DNA of 64,000 nt from Vagococcus sp. CY52-2 (GCF_022655055.1 NZ_CP093384.1:1302001-1366000), one strand, 5' to 3'; positions 48,821 to 58,626 are shown, numbered from the stretch's first letter. Notes: a model not told the origin generated them from the sequence alone. Numbers and translations: made by a program.

Positions 48821-49309
48821 TTATTTAAATTTTAATTTGAGTGCGTCATTGACCTTTTCTGGAACAAAATCGGTGATATTTCCTTGAAATTTAGCAATTT
48901 CTTTCACCATACTAGAACTGATATGATTATATTCTTCATCAGAAATCAAAAAAATGGTTTCAATGTGAGAAGAAAGATGTTTATTTAAAACGGCAATACT
49001 TTTTTCATATTCATAATCTAATTGATTACGAATACCACGTACTAAATAATCTGCCCCTAACTCCTCAGCAATTCGAATAGTTAAGTCATTATCACATAAT
49101 CTAACTGAAACATTTTCTAACTCTTTTACTTCTTCAGCAATAAAGTTTTGCCTTTCAATTGGAGTAAATAACGTTTTTTTGGTCGTATTAGTAAAGACTC
49201 CTACCACTACTTCATCAAATAATCTACTGGCTTTTTTAATAGTATTTAAATGCCCATTGGTTACTGGATCAAAACTCCCCGGAAAAAGAGCAATTCTTTT
49301 TTTAATCAT
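48821..49309 (-). CDS. coaD: Phosphopantetheine adenylyltransferase
   Basis: CoaD transfers AMP to 4'-phosphopantetheine, the penultimate step of coenzyme A synthesis. The 162-residue protein has the nucleotidyltransferase motif FPGSFDPVTNGHL (about 9-21), YLVRGIRNQLDYEYE and SSSMVKEIAKF. It overlaps rsmD by 8 bases, the usual pair. Confidence 0.97.
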   Translation of the reverse strand: MIKKRIALFPGSFDPVTNGHLNTIKKASRLFDEVVVGVFTNTTKKTLFTPIERQNFIAEEVKELENVSVRLCDNDLTIRIAEELGADYLVRGIRNQLDYEYEKSIAVLNKHLSSHIETIFLISDEEYNHISSSMVKEIAKFQGNITDFVPEKVNDALKLKFK

Positions 49310-49868
49310 CTTTTCCCTCCTTCAACTGATAAATTCTGACTTTTGTCACACCATATTGCTGTTCTCGTTGTAAGACTAATTGACCAATTATATCTGGTAA
49401 TATAACATGTTTATCCATCTCACAAATGATTTTTGCCTGTTTTTTTAATAAATTTAATGATTGTAAATCCATCATATTTTTTTCTAACTCTTCTTTAGCA
49501 TAAGGTGGATCTAAAAATACATAGTCACACAGCACGCCTTGTTTAGATAAAAAATGAAGTGCTTTAGATGCATCTAATTTTTTTACAATAAAAGAATCTG
49601 GTTGTTTTGTCATTGCTACGTTCTCTTCTATAACTTTTACAGCGGGGAAAAAAATATCAAAACAATACGCTTTGTCCATACCGCGTGAAACACTTTCTAC
49701 TGCTAGGTTACCACTGCCACTATATAAATCCAAACACACACCACCATCAAAATAAGGTCCAATCATGTTGAAAATTGATCCTTTTATTTTATCAGATGTG
49801 GGCCTAGTATTATCCCCTTTTAATGATTGTAATTTTCTTCCCTTAAATTCACCTGCAATCACTCGCAT
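49302..49868 (-). CDS. rsmD: 16S rRNA (guanine(966)-N(2))-methyltransferase RsmD
   Basis: RsmD methylates G966 of 16S rRNA. The 188 residues start MRVIAGEFKGRKLQ and carry a SAM-binding LDLYSGSGNLAVES (about 46-59) and the catalytic DPPY (about 117-120). It overlaps coaD by 8 bases, giving the rsmD-coaD-protease run. It follows a terminator after ylbG, so it probably has its own promoter, but I could not place one with confidence. Confidence 0.95.
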   Translation of the reverse strand: MRVIAGEFKGRKLQSLKGDNTRPTSDKIKGSIFNMIGPYFDGGVCLDLYSGSGNLAVESVSRGMDKAYCFDIFFPAVKVIEENVAMTKQPDSFIVKKLDASKALHFLSKQGVLCDYVFLDPPYAKEELEKNMMDLQSLNLLKKQAKIICEMDKHVILPDIIGQLVLQREQQYGVTKVRIYQLKEGKDD

Positions 49869-49906
49869 GATATTTCTTCCTCTCTATATAAAACTGGCGA
49901 TAAAAA

Positions 49907-49936
49907 AAGTATTTGTCTTATGTCAGACAAATACTT
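49907..49936 (-). terminator. Terminator after ylbG
   Basis: Perfect 12-base arms (AAGTATTTGTCT and AGACAAATACTT) with a 6-base loop are followed by seven T on the minus strand. The arm reaches the ylbG stop codon. Confidence 0.9.
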
Positions 49937-50268
49937 TAATCATCAAATTCTGCTAAGCGAATTTCTGTTTTTTGCTCTTCAAAATCTAACGGTTCATCAT
50001 GACAATCTTGATTTCCTAATCTATTAGTAAAATTCATATTAATATCTGGTCTAAAAGACTTGTCTACACTTCTAACAAAAAACTGTTTATTTAATTTTTC
50101 AATTGTTTCTTCAACAGACTCTTCATCTACATATAAAACCACATATTTCATTTTTTTTGATACATAATAAACATAGCCAAATCGTTTTAGATTTCTTAAT
50201 TGTTTTAAACTATACACCCAAACGATTAAACCACGTCTTGGCATTAATTCCAATTCATTTGTTAACAT
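49936..50268 (-). CDS. ylbG: YlbG family protein (DUF2129)
   Basis: This small conserved protein of unknown function starts at the ATG at 50268, 7 bases after GGAGGG (110 residues). A longer open reading overlaps ylbF and is rejected. The core MPRRGLIVWVYSLKQLRNLKRFG then YYVSKKMKYVVLYVD is the DUF2129 pattern. Its start overlaps the end of ylbF by about 14 bases. The acidic C-terminal tail (about 95-110) is less conserved. Confidence 0.88.
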   Translation of the reverse strand: MLTNELELMPRRGLIVWVYSLKQLRNLKRFGYVYYVSKKMKYVVLYVDEESVEETIEKLNKQFFVRSVDKSFRPDINMNFTNRLGNQDCHDEPLDFEEQKTEIRLAEFDD

Positions 50269-50686
50269 GACATGTCCCTCCACATCCTTTTTTAGCAAAT
50301 TCAAAAAAGGGATTTCCTGCATCAACTTTTATCGTATCAGATATGGTTTGAGCAATATCTAGACTAATATAGTCTAACACATTTTGAACAGTTGTTTCAC
50401 TTATTTTAAACGTTGCAACTAATTCATTCGTATCTAGTGCCCGTTTGGATTTTCTTAGTGCACGTCTTGTTTCCTTAAAATCAGGGGCATACTTCCCATA
50501 AGGTTCTATTTTTTCAAACGCTTCTTTTTTAGTTAAAAAATCTGACACTAAATCAGATACCTCGCTACTTTTATCAATCGCTTGATAGGCATGGAGATAA
50601 TCTATCACAGTTTGACTATTTAATACATCTTTAGCTAACTGATTAACTTTATCTTCTAAATCAAATAATTCATCATTATAAATCAT
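50255..50686 (-). CDS. ylbF: YlbF/YmcA family RNase Y-associated protein
   Basis: YlbF works with YmcA and YaaT in Bacillus as a complex that directs RNase Y to certain transcripts and supports competence and biofilm formation. The 143-residue helical protein ends in GCGGTC, a cysteine cluster typical of YlbF and linked to iron-sulfur binding in the complex. It lies between the CAP-protein gene and ylbG. Confidence 0.88.
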   Translation of the reverse strand: MIYNDELFDLEDKVNQLAKDVLNSQTVIDYLHAYQAIDKSSEVSDLVSDFLTKKEAFEKIEPYGKYAPDFKETRRALRKSKRALDTNELVATFKISETTVQNVLDYISLDIAQTISDTIKVDAGNPFFEFAKKGCGGTCHVNK

Positions 50687-51828
50687 TTTTTATCACTACT
50701 TTCAGTGGTTAGTGAAGTATTTACTGCCTTTTGATTAAATAAGACCAATACTTGATTTTTATTAAAGGCAATTCCTATATACTCATCCTTCGCATCATTA
50801 ATTTCTTGTTGGTCAAATCGATTAACAAACCAGTTTGACACAATAAATGGCACATCACCCATACTTTGGACGAATAAACCATGTGTTCCTTTGTCAATAG
50901 GCTTTCCTAGTTTTAATAGACGTTCTAACTCTTCATCAACTAAAATAAAACTATCACTGGGATTACTTGAATCCACTTTTTCTTGCCATTGGTCTAATCT
51001 TTCTTCTTTTTTTATAACTAGTTTGGGATCTGCATTAAACTCTTCTAGAGCTTTTTTGCTTTCTAAAGCTAATTCAGCATCTAACTTATAAGGTTTACGA
51101 TTGACCCTTTCACGCATAATATTTAAAATCGTAAACATTTGTTCTGTATTTGCTTGATTAAATTGATTCCACTGCTCATCTGTTAACTCAACTGGTTGAA
51201 GAAAGACTTCTTCGTTTAATTGATAGGGAATCATTTCCACCAAAGTGCTCTTACTAACATAGCGAACTCCTAATAGTTTTCCTGTATCATAATTAAAATG
51301 TAATAAAGCAAACGTCCCGTTATCAAAAGCTATGAGTGGTCGATAATTCATATCGTCTTCTGTGAGCTCTATTTCATATTTTTTATCACGATAGTCAAAC
51401 TCGAAATTAGGATAAATTGTTGTGATTTCTGATATATCACCTAATGTCATATCCATACTAAAAGGAGAAACGTCAACTTTTGTCCCTAAAACAAACACAC
51501 TTGATACTTTATCATCTGTCAACTCAACTTGATAATAATCGGTGTTCTTATCTCCATAAACCAACCATTTTTTATCAATACCCACAACCCATTCATTTTT
51601 AGGATTAGGCATTTTTTCTTTTAGTTGCTTTTCTGATAACCCGATAATTGTTGCTAATCCCGTAGCATTTAGTTCATTTTGTTGATTAGATTTTGTTTGA
51701 GGTTTTACCTCATTAACAACCAATTCCTCTACTGAATTTGGAGATCTTTGTGACAAGACGACTGGTTTCATATAAAAAAATGCCAGCACTATTAAAAACA
51801 CTAAAATAAATTCTCCTATACGTCGCAT
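50683..51828 (-). CDS. CAP-associated domain protein (YlbC-like), cell-envelope located
   Basis: This 381-residue protein has one N-terminal hydrophobic segment (about residues 6-24), probably a membrane anchor. A CAP_assoc_N region follows (about 55-200, with IGLSEKQLKEKMPNPK and GKLLGVRYVSK). A C-terminal CAP/SCP-like region (about 225-370) follows, in which the usual AEN and GHR motifs are not visible, so it is divergent. The position before ylbF matches ylbC in Bacillus. The function is unknown. Confidence 0.75.
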   Translation of the reverse strand: MRRIGEFILVFLIVLAFFYMKPVVLSQRSPNSVEELVVNEVKPQTKSNQQNELNATGLATIIGLSEKQLKEKMPNPKNEWVVGIDKKWLVYGDKNTDYYQVELTDDKVSSVFVLGTKVDVSPFSMDMTLGDISEITTIYPNFEFDYRDKKYEIELTEDDMNYRPLIAFDNGTFALLHFNYDTGKLLGVRYVSKSTLVEMIPYQLNEEVFLQPVELTDEQWNQFNQANTEQMFTILNIMRERVNRKPYKLDAELALESKKALEEFNADPKLVIKKEERLDQWQEKVDSSNPSDSFILVDEELERLLKLGKPIDKGTHGLFVQSMGDVPFIVSNWFVNRFDQQEINDAKDEYIGIAFNKNQVLVLFNQKAVNTSLTTESSDKK

Positions 51829-51853
51829 CTTGTCACCTCTCCTAAAAGTATTA

Positions 51854-54800
51854 TTAAATCGTTAATTCAACTAATAAATCACCTGCTTGAATGGCTTCCT
51901 CATCTGACACCAGGACACGTTTTACAATCCCATTGCGTTTTGCATAAATAGTTGTTTCCATCTTCATAGCTTCAGTAATCATAATAGGATCACCTTTTTG
52001 CAAAGAATCTCCTGGTGTTACTAATACCTTTAAGACAGAACCTGGCATTGTTGCGGCAACGTGTGCACCATTTGTTGGCTCAGCCTTTTCTTTTGCCATA
52101 ACAGTTGATTTGATATTACTATCTTTAATCACAATTTCACGGCGTTGACCATTTAAATTAAAGAATAAGACGCGATTTCCTTCAAGGTTAGGCTCACCGA
52201 TTTCATCTAATGTGATAATCAATGTTTTTCCTTTTTCAATACGCACTTCAACTGTTTCTCCCACACGCATTCCTTGGAAGAAAGTTGGTGTATCAAGTAA
52301 TTCCACATCACCATAAGTATTATACATTGTCATATAATCTAGAAATACTTGTGGGTACATGATATAGCTGATTACTTCTTTATCTGTCGGTTCACGGTCA
52401 ATTTTAGTTGCTAATTCTGTTTTTACTTTATCAAAATCAACGGGTTCTGCTAAACTACCAGGACGAACTTCGATTGACGGACGACCATTTAAAATGGTTT
52501 CTTTTAACTTTTTAGGGAAACCGCCAGTTGGTTGACCCAAATCACCTTGGAAGAAACTAATCACTGACTCTGGGAAGTTTAACTCACTACCTCTTTCTTC
52601 CACATCTTCTTCAGTCAAATTATTTTGAACCATAAATAGTGCCATATCTCCCACTACTTTTGAAGATGGGGTTACTTTAACAATATCGCCAAATAAATAG
52701 TTCACACGTTCATACATTTTTTTGATGTCTTCCCAACGATCACCAAGCCCAACTGCTTTGGCTTGTTGTTGTAAGTTAGAATATTGTCCACCTGGCATTT
52801 CATGTTGGTAAACTTCTGTTTGAGGCGCATTAATACCATTGCCAAATGGGGCATAGAAAGCTCGCACATCTTCCCAGTAGTGATTAATTTTTTGAACAGA
52901 TTCAATATTAATATCTAAATCACGGTCACCATTTTCTAACGCATAATATAAACTACTCATACTTGGTTGACTTGTTGAACCACTCATAGCACTCATCGCC
53001 ACATCAACAATATCAACGCCTGCTTTAGCGGCTGCAGAATAAGTAATGATTCCATTACCTGCTGTATCATGTGTATGTAAATGAATTGGCACATCAACGG
53101 TTGCTTTTAATTCAGAAATCAAATGATACGCCGCTTGCGGTTGTAATAAACCAGCCATGTCTTTAATCGCAATAATATGAGCTCCCATATTTTCTAAATC
53201 ACGTGCCATTTGTTTGTAATAAGCCATATTGTATTTTGGACGACGAGGATCTAATACATCTCCAGTATAACAAATAGTCGCTTCAGCAATTTTATCGGCA
53301 TCTCTTACATACTGAATACTTTTTTCCATCTGTGGCAACCAGTTTAGACTATCAAAGATACGGAATACATCAATGCCTTCTCTAGCTGCAACCGTAATAA
53401 ATTCTTCAATCACATTGTCTGGATAATTTTGATAACCCACAGCATTTGATCCTCTAAATAACATTTGGAACAAAGTATTTGGCATTAACTTACGTAATTT
53501 CTTCAATCTCACCCAAGGGTCTTCATTTAAGAAGCGATACGCTACGTCAAACGTTGCCCCACCCCACATTTCAAGTGAAAATAATTCTGGTATAAGTTCA
53601 CCTGTTTCTTTTGCAATTCGTTTTAAATCATTTGTTCTGACACGTGTTGCAAGTAAACTCTGATGAGCATCTCTAAAAGTGGTGTCTGTCACTAAAACAG
53701 ACGACTGATTTTTTACCCAATCGACGACAGCATCAGGTCCTTTGGCATCTAAAATCATTTTTGGTGTTTCAATTCGTTTATCTGTTGTTGTAATAATTTC
53801 AGGAATTCTAGGAGAAGAATGGTATTTTTTCTCATGTTTTCCAATTCCAGGGAAACCATTGACTGTGACTTCTCCAATATATTTCATTGTTTTATTTCCA
53901 CGGTCACGCATTTTAGGGAAATTAAATAATTCGTCTGTTGTATCAATAAACGTTGTCGTTGCTTCTCCGCTCGTAAAAACTTCGTGAGATAGTACATTAT
54001 AAAGAAACGGAATATTGGTTTTAACACCACGAATTCTAAATTCTTTTAGTGCACGTAACATTTTTTGGACAGTTTGCTCAAATGTAATACCATGTGTACA
54101 GACTTTAACTAATAATGAATCAAAAAATGGCGTTACCATTGCTCCTGCAAAAGCATTCCCTACGTCTAAACGAATACCATAACCACCTGGGGAACGGTAT
54201 GTATCAATTTTACCAATATCAGGTAAAAAGTTATTCAATGGGTCTTCTGTTGTAATTCGACATTGAATCGCATATCCGTGAATATGAATATCTTTTTGCT
54301 CTGGTAATCCAATTTCTTTATGTAAATCTTTTCCCATCGCAATTTGTAATTGACTAGTCACAATATCAACATCAGTAATTAATTCTGTTATCGTATGTTC
54401 TACTTGGACACGTGGGTTCACTTCAATAAAATAGAAGCTATCTTTATCAACTAAAAATTCTACTGTCCCAGCATTAATATAACCAACGTGTGACATTAAT
54501 TTTACTGCTGATTGACAAATTTCTTCACGTTTTTCATCCGACATAGACACACAAGGTGCAACTTCAACTACTTTTTGATGACGTCGTTGAACAGAGCAGT
54601 CACGTTCAAAAAGATGGATAACATTGCCATGTTCATCCCCTAAAATCTGTACTTCAATATGTTTTGGATTCACAATGTATTTTTCAACATAAATTTCATC
54701 ACTACCAAATGCAGCTTTAGCTTCACTTTTAGCCCGTTCATACCCATCGCGTGCCTCTTCATTATTATGAGCCACACGCATACCACGTCCACCTCCACCT

Positions 54801-55282
54801 AAAGCGGCTTTAATCATAATTGGGTATCCGAATTCTTCCCCAAATGCGACAACATCATCCACTCCGCTGACAGGGCCATCTGTTCCTGGAATAGAAGAAA
54901 TCCCTGCTTCTTGAGCTGCTAATTTTGCTTTAATTTTATCTCCAAAAATATCTAAGTGATGTAAACTTGGTCCAATAAATTTGATTCCTTCTTCGTCACA
55001 ACGTCTAGCAAAATGAATATTTTCAGATAGAAAGCCATATCCCGGATGGATGGCGTCTGCTCCACATTTTTTTGCGATACGAATGATATCTTCTATATCT
55101 AAATAAGCATCAATTGGTTTTTTTCCTTTTCCAACTAAGTAAGCCTCATCTGCTTTAAAACGATGAATCGAACGATCATCTTCAGTTGCATATACTGCTA
55201 CTGTTTTTAAATTTAACTCAGTACACGCTCGAAAAACTCTGATAGCTATTTCCCCGCGGTTAGCTACTAATACTTTCTTCAT
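51854..55282 (-). CDS. pyc: Pyruvate carboxylase
   Basis: Pyruvate carboxylase makes oxaloacetate from pyruvate, ATP and bicarbonate using biotin. The 1142 residues contain a biotin carboxylase domain (start to about 455, with KAALGGGGRGMRV and EVNPRVQVEHTITE), the carboxyltransferase domain (about 530-800, TFRDAHQSLLATRVR and metal-binding HLHTHD), and a C-terminal biotinyl domain with EAMKMET (biotin on the Lys). The start is taken as the ATG at 55282 after GGGGGA. It lies next to ftsW, as in Bacillus and enterococci. Confidence 0.97.
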   Translation of the reverse strand: MKKVLVANRGEIAIRVFRACTELNLKTVAVYATEDDRSIHRFKADEAYLVGKGKKPIDAYLDIEDIIRIAKKCGADAIHPGYGFLSENIHFARRCDEEGIKFIGPSLHHLDIFGDKIKAKLAAQEAGISSIPGTDGPVSGVDDVVAFGEEFGYPIMIKAALGGGGRGMRVAHNNEEARDGYERAKSEAKAAFGSDEIYVEKYIVNPKHIEVQILGDEHGNVIHLFERDCSVQRRHQKVVEVAPCVSMSDEKREEICQSAVKLMSHVGYINAGTVEFLVDKDSFYFIEVNPRVQVEHTITELITDVDIVTSQLQIAMGKDLHKEIGLPEQKDIHIHGYAIQCRITTEDPLNNFLPDIGKIDTYRSPGGYGIRLDVGNAFAGAMVTPFFDSLLVKVCTHGITFEQTVQKMLRALKEFRIRGVKTNIPFLYNVLSHEVFTSGEATTTFIDTTDELFNFPKMRDRGNKTMKYIGEVTVNGFPGIGKHEKKYHSSPRIPEIITTTDKRIETPKMILDAKGPDAVVDWVKNQSSVLVTDTTFRDAHQSLLATRVRTNDLKRIAKETGELIPELFSLEMWGGATFDVAYRFLNEDPWVRLKKLRKLMPNTLFQMLFRGSNAVGYQNYPDNVIEEFITVAAREGIDVFRIFDSLNWLPQMEKSIQYVRDADKIAEATICYTGDVLDPRRPKYNMAYYKQMARDLENMGAHIIAIKDMAGLLQPQAAYHLISELKATVDVPIHLHTHDTAGNGIITYSAAAKAGVDIVDVAMSAMSGSTSQPSMSSLYYALENGDRDLDINIESVQKINHYWEDVRAFYAPFGNGINAPQTEVYQHEMPGGQYSNLQQQAKAVGLGDRWEDIKKMYERVNYLFGDIVKVTPSSKVVGDMALFMVQNNLTEEDVEERGSELNFPESVISFFQGDLGQPTGGFPKKLKETILNGRPSIEVRPGSLAEPVDFDKVKTELATKIDREPTDKEVISYIMYPQVFLDYMTMYNTYGDVELLDTPTFFQGMRVGETVEVRIEKGKTLIITLDEIGEPNLEGNRVLFFNLNGQRREIVIKDSNIKSTVMAKEKAEPTNGAHVAATMPGSVLKVLVTPGDSLQKGDPIMITEAMKMETTIYAKRNGIVKRVLVSDEEAIQAGDLLVELTI

Positions 55283-55305
55283 ATTTATATCCCCCACATT
55301 TTTTA

Positions 55306-56505
55306 TTAATCATTTAACATTAATAGCAAACGAGTCTCTTCATACTCGTTGCTTTCATATTTTTTACGTTTTTCATCTGCACTAATATTTAATGCAAAAC
55401 CAACACCAATGGATAAAGTAACTAAACTCGATCCTCCTTGGCTTAAAAAAGGAAACGTCACCCCCGTTAACGGAATCAACCCAGTGACACCTCCCAAATT
55501 AACAAATATTTGTATTAGTATCATGCCTGCAACGCCTATACACATTAACGAATTAAAACTATCCGTTGAACGAATGCCAATAGCAAATATCCTTAAAATC
55601 AAAAAGAATAATAACACCAATAACATCAACGACAAAATTAACCCTAATTCTTCAACTACAATTGAAAACATAAAATCTGTCTGAGCATTCGTTAAAAAAC
55701 CTTTTTTTTGAATACTCTTACCAAGACCTAAACCAAACCAACCACCATTATTCAGAGCAAAATATGAATTAATCATCTGATGTCCATCTCCTAATGGATC
55801 TTCAAATGGATTAGTAAATGTTTTAAATCGTTTATATACGTACATCATACGTTTTGGAAATAATGCCCCTCCAAATAACGCTATAAATTGAATTAAAAAA
55901 GTAGATACAACTACCCCTCCACCAATCGCTACTAGACTATATAAATACGGTATCCCGCTAGCTAAAACCATAATTAATGTAATCAAAATTAAAATAGCTG
56001 CTCCTCCAGTATCTGGTTGAATTAATACTAGAAAAATTAATAAACCAATTAACATCATAGGTTTTAGTAAAGCATCTTTAAAATGAGATAAAATTGTATC
56101 TTGTCTACGCGACAAAATATAAGCTAAATACCATATGACAATAATTTTTAAAAATTCAACAGGTTGTAATGTGATAGCACCAATCTTCAACCAGCCATCA
56201 GCGCCTCCTCCTTTAACACCTAAACTAGTGAATTTCGTCAAAATAAGTAAAGCTCCTATTGTGATAATGGCAGTCATAATAAACTGTTTATTCTGAAATA
56301 CTTGTGTTTTCATTTTATAAATAAAGAAAATAGCAATTAATCCCACTATAAAAAATCCACCTTGTTTAATTGCTTCTAAAGCTAAACCTTGTGAATTAAC
56401 AGAGCTTGCACTATATACCATTAATATTCCAACAACTGATAATATCAAATAAGGAACTAAAATGAGATAGTCTAGAAAAAATTTTTTATTTATTTTTTTA
56501 TGCAC
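55306..56505 (-). CDS. ftsW: FtsW/RodA/SpoVE family peptidoglycan polymerase
   Basis: This SEDS glycosyltransferase polymerises lipid II at the septum. The 399 residues have about ten membrane helices. The conserved regions are GILMVYSASSV, the loop GGWFGLGLGKSIQKKGFLTNAQTDFMFSIVVEELG (about 255-290), which bears the catalytic Asp region, and the last helix pair GVTFPFLSQGGSSLV. It precedes pyc, the usual position of ftsW in Firmicutes, so FtsW is more likely than RodA. Confidence 0.92.
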   Translation of the reverse strand: MHKKINKKFFLDYLILVPYLILSVVGILMVYSASSVNSQGLALEAIKQGGFFIVGLIAIFFIYKMKTQVFQNKQFIMTAIITIGALLILTKFTSLGVKGGGADGWLKIGAITLQPVEFLKIIVIWYLAYILSRRQDTILSHFKDALLKPMMLIGLLIFLVLIQPDTGGAAILILITLIMVLASGIPYLYSLVAIGGGVVVSTFLIQFIALFGGALFPKRMMYVYKRFKTFTNPFEDPLGDGHQMINSYFALNNGGWFGLGLGKSIQKKGFLTNAQTDFMFSIVVEELGLILSLMLLVLLFFLILRIFAIGIRSTDSFNSLMCIGVAGMILIQIFVNLGGVTGLIPLTGVTFPFLSQGGSSLVTLSIGVGFALNISADEKRKKYESNEYEETRLLLMLND

Positions 56506-56528
56506 CGATTAAACAACCCCCAAATCCT

Positions 56529-56816
56529 TTAACTCTCTGACTCTTTTACTTCTTGATATACCGTGTTATAGACTCTATTTAACTCTTTTTCTAATTCGAT
56601 AACCATATCAAGCCCTTCTTGTCTGTCAATTAAACCAATGGATTGAGCGAATTCTACCTGTTTTGAAAAACCAAACATTTGTGTATCAACGACTTCTTCA
56701 AAGGCTTTACACTGGGCAATACATTGATGATTTCTTTGATTCGTTAGCAAGTGTTTAATTTTATCAGCTTCATGTTTTAATGCACTTAATACCGATTCTT
56801 TAGATAGTTCTAACAT
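56529..56816 (-). CDS. ylaN: YlaN family protein (DUF1507)
   Basis: This 95-residue helical protein matches YlaN/DUF1507. In Bacillus and Staphylococcus, YlaN binds iron and interacts with Fur, countering Fur repression. That is family knowledge and not shown here. It is next to ftsW, its usual place, and close to sodA, which has a Fur-like box in this window. Confidence 0.88.
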   Translation of the reverse strand: MLELSKESVLSALKHEADKIKHLLTNQRNHQCIAQCKAFEEVVDTQMFGFSKQVEFAQSIGLIDRQEGLDMVIELEKELNRVYNTVYQEVKESES

Positions 56817-56907
56817 ACGGACTTGCCCTCCCTTTTATTTTCGTTCATTATACCATATTCTTTTCCTTCATATGTTTAACTTTTACAGGATACATGCAAA
56901 TTTTCAC

Positions 56908-56939
56908 AAAAAAAAAGGGAAAGCGTTTTGCTCCCCCCT
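56908..56939 (-). terminator. Terminator after sodA
   Basis: A GGGA...TCCC stem with the AGC/GCT inner part (with bulges) is followed by a run of nine T on the minus strand. It lies 8 bases beyond the sodA stop codon. Confidence 0.75.
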
Positions 56940-56946
56940 AAACTAA

Positions 56947-57558
56947 TTATTTTTGAACTGCTTTATAACGGTTGTTTACTTCATCCCAGTTAATCACATT
57001 GAAAAATGCTTTCACATAGTCAGGTCTAACATTGCTATATTTTTTATAGTAAGCATGTTCCCAAACATCTATCCCTAATAAAGGAGTCTTTCCTTCAGTT
57101 AATGGAGAATCTTGGTTTGGAGTTGACATAATTTCTAATTTCCCATTGTTATCAACTAACCAAGCCCAACCTGAACCAAAACGACCAGTGGCAGCTGCTA
57201 AAAATTGATCTTTAAAGTTATCATAGCTACCAAATGCACTTTCGATTGCACCTTTAATTGCTCCAGTAGGTTCTCCACCACCATTAGGTCCCATAATTTC
57301 CCAGAAGAATGCATGATTTGCGTGTCCGCCACCATTGTTTCTAACAGCCATACGGATATCTTCAGGGACATCGTTTAAATTAGTAATTAATTCTTCAATT
57401 GATTGCTCACCCAATTCTGGATGTTTTTCAATTGCTGCATTTAAATTAGTCACATATGTATTGTGATGTTTGTCATGATGTAATGTCATTGTTAATTCAT
57501 CAATATGTGGTTCTAACGCATCATATGCATATGGTAAGTCTGGTAAAGTATAAGTCAT
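56947..57558 (-). CDS. sodA: Superoxide dismutase [Mn/Fe]
   Basis: SodA converts superoxide to oxygen and peroxide in the cytosol. The 203 residues contain the metal ligands H in [14 protein letters not shown] in [13 protein letters not shown] (about 82), D and H in DVWEHAYY (about 163-167). The Gln/Gly pattern of the active site is not clear enough to decide between Mn and Fe. GGGGGC precedes the ATG. It is a single-gene unit with a Fur-like box around its start region, so iron- or oxidant-responsive control is likely. Confidence 0.97.
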   Translation of the reverse strand: MTYTLPDLPYAYDALEPHIDELTMTLHHDKHHNTYVTNLNAAIEKHPELGEQSIEELITNLNDVPEDIRMAVRNNGGGHANHAFFWEIMGPNGGGEPTGAIKGAIESAFGSYDNFKDQFLAAATGRFGSGWAWLVDNNGKLEIMSTPNQDSPLTEGKTPLLGIDVWEHAYYKKYSNVRPDYVKAFFNVINWDEVNNRYKAVQK

Positions 57559-57582
57559 AATAATAAAGCCCCCTAAATTTTT

Positions 57583-57597
57583 TGATAATTATGAACA
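57583..57597 (-). promoter_or_regulatory. Fur-like box at the sodA start region
   Basis: TGATAATTATGAACA matches the 7-1-7 Fur consensus TGATAATnATTATCA at 12 of 14 positions. It lies just downstream of the predicted -10 and over the expected transcription start, where a repressor would act. Confidence 0.5.
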
Positions 57598-57602
57598 ATT
57601 TC

Positions 57603-57608
57603 AATATA
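57603..57608 (-). promoter_or_regulatory. -10 element of sodA
   Basis: TATATT with an extended TGG on the minus strand, about 18 bases from TTGCTT. It is centred in a palindrome (TTTCAAT-5-ATTGAAA, 57599-57617), which may be a second operator. Confidence 0.6.
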
Positions 57609-57666
57609 CCATTGAAACAATAGAAAAAGCAAAAAATAAAACCGAAAACTCATAATTTTTGCTTTC

Positions 57667-57695
57667 TTGTATTCAGTAGATAAAAGCGTTACAAT
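57667..57695 (+). promoter_or_regulatory. Promoter of the DUF1189 gene
   Basis: TTGTAT (57667-57672), a 17-base spacer and TACAAT (57690-57695), divergent from sodA, about 36 bases before the ATG. Confidence 0.72.
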
Positions 57696-57730
57696 GAATA
57701 GTAATTAATTTATATTGCAAAGGAGTAATT

Positions 57731-58528
57731 ATGCGAACATTTGACTTAATTAAGGCTAGTTTTAAACAACCTACTTTGTTATTAGAAGGTCGAAATAAAA
57801 AAGGATTTCACGTTTTTTTATATCTATTATTACTAGCTATTGTACTGTCACTTCCTGTTATTTACCAGGCAAGCTTAATCACAAAGACTATTCAAGATGA
57901 TGGAGAAAAAATCATTCAAAAACTACCTGATTTTTCTATTGAAGATAACACATTAGTGACAAAAGAAAAAACAGATGGCTTTATCTACCAAACAGACTCT
58001 ATTATTTTCACATTTGATCCCACAGATAAGCGAACAAAAAAAGAAATTGAATCAGATGCAACCGGAAACGTACTCGTTGTTGGATTATTAAAAAAAGAAG
58101 TTATCATGATTTTACCTAGAGTCAGTACAACAACAGATATTATGGATAATAACGTTCTTAGTATTCCATATTCAATGTATCAAGCAAATGGATTAAACAA
58201 ACAAATACTAGAGCAACTTTTTACTAGTAATAGTAGTCAATCAATGTGGTTTAGTGTTATTTTCCTAGTAACTTGGTTTATGGTGTTTTTTAATCTGTTT
58301 GTCGATATCGTAATTCTTTCCTTTTTTGCCAATTTATTTACTAAATTTAGGCTGATTGGATTTAGATATAAGGATGTTTTCAAAATCATTGTATATGCTG
58401 CCACCTTACCGAGTGTTTTAACAGCTGTTCTTCAGTTCATTTGGCCAAGTGTTTCATTTGGTTCCGTTGGTGTGGCACTAACTTTACTAATCTATTTCAA
58501 TGCTTTACCAAAACGAATAAAAAAATAG
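57731..58528 (+). CDS. DUF1189 family membrane protein
   Basis: This 265-residue protein has one N-terminal membrane helix (about 25-47), an extracellular loop of about 130 residues, and three or four C-terminal helices (about 175-255), the layout of DUF1189. AAGGAG precedes the ATG. The function of the family is not established; maltodextrin or cell-envelope links are not visible here. It is divergent from sodA and followed by two hairpins. Confidence 0.7.
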   Translation: MRTFDLIKASFKQPTLLLEGRNKKGFHVFLYLLLLAIVLSLPVIYQASLITKTIQDDGEKIIQKLPDFSIEDNTLVTKEKTDGFIYQTDSIIFTFDPTDKRTKKEIESDATGNVLVVGLLKKEVIMILPRVSTTTDIMDNNVLSIPYSMYQANGLNKQILEQLFTSNSSQSMWFSVIFLVTWFMVFFNLFVDIVILSFFANLFTKFRLIGFRYKDVFKIIVYAATLPSVLTAVLQFIWPSVSFGSVGVALTLLIYFNALPKRIKK

Positions 58529-58595
58529 AAAGATGATTGTCTAATCTTTCTATTTATGACATTTAGCCATCAGAAGATTGATGGCTTTTTCTTTT
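58523..58595. terminator. Two terminator hairpins between DUF1189 gene and antitoxin-like gene
   Basis: The first hairpin has arms AAATAGAAAGAT and ATCTTTCTATTT (58523-58555). The second has perfect 8-bp arms AGCCATCA and TGATGGCT (58565-58586) followed by T residues. The first works on both strands; the second fits the plus-strand gene best. Confidence 0.75.
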
Positions 58596-58626
58596 ATTTT
58601 TATAATAGATGACACGCTTTGTTCTA

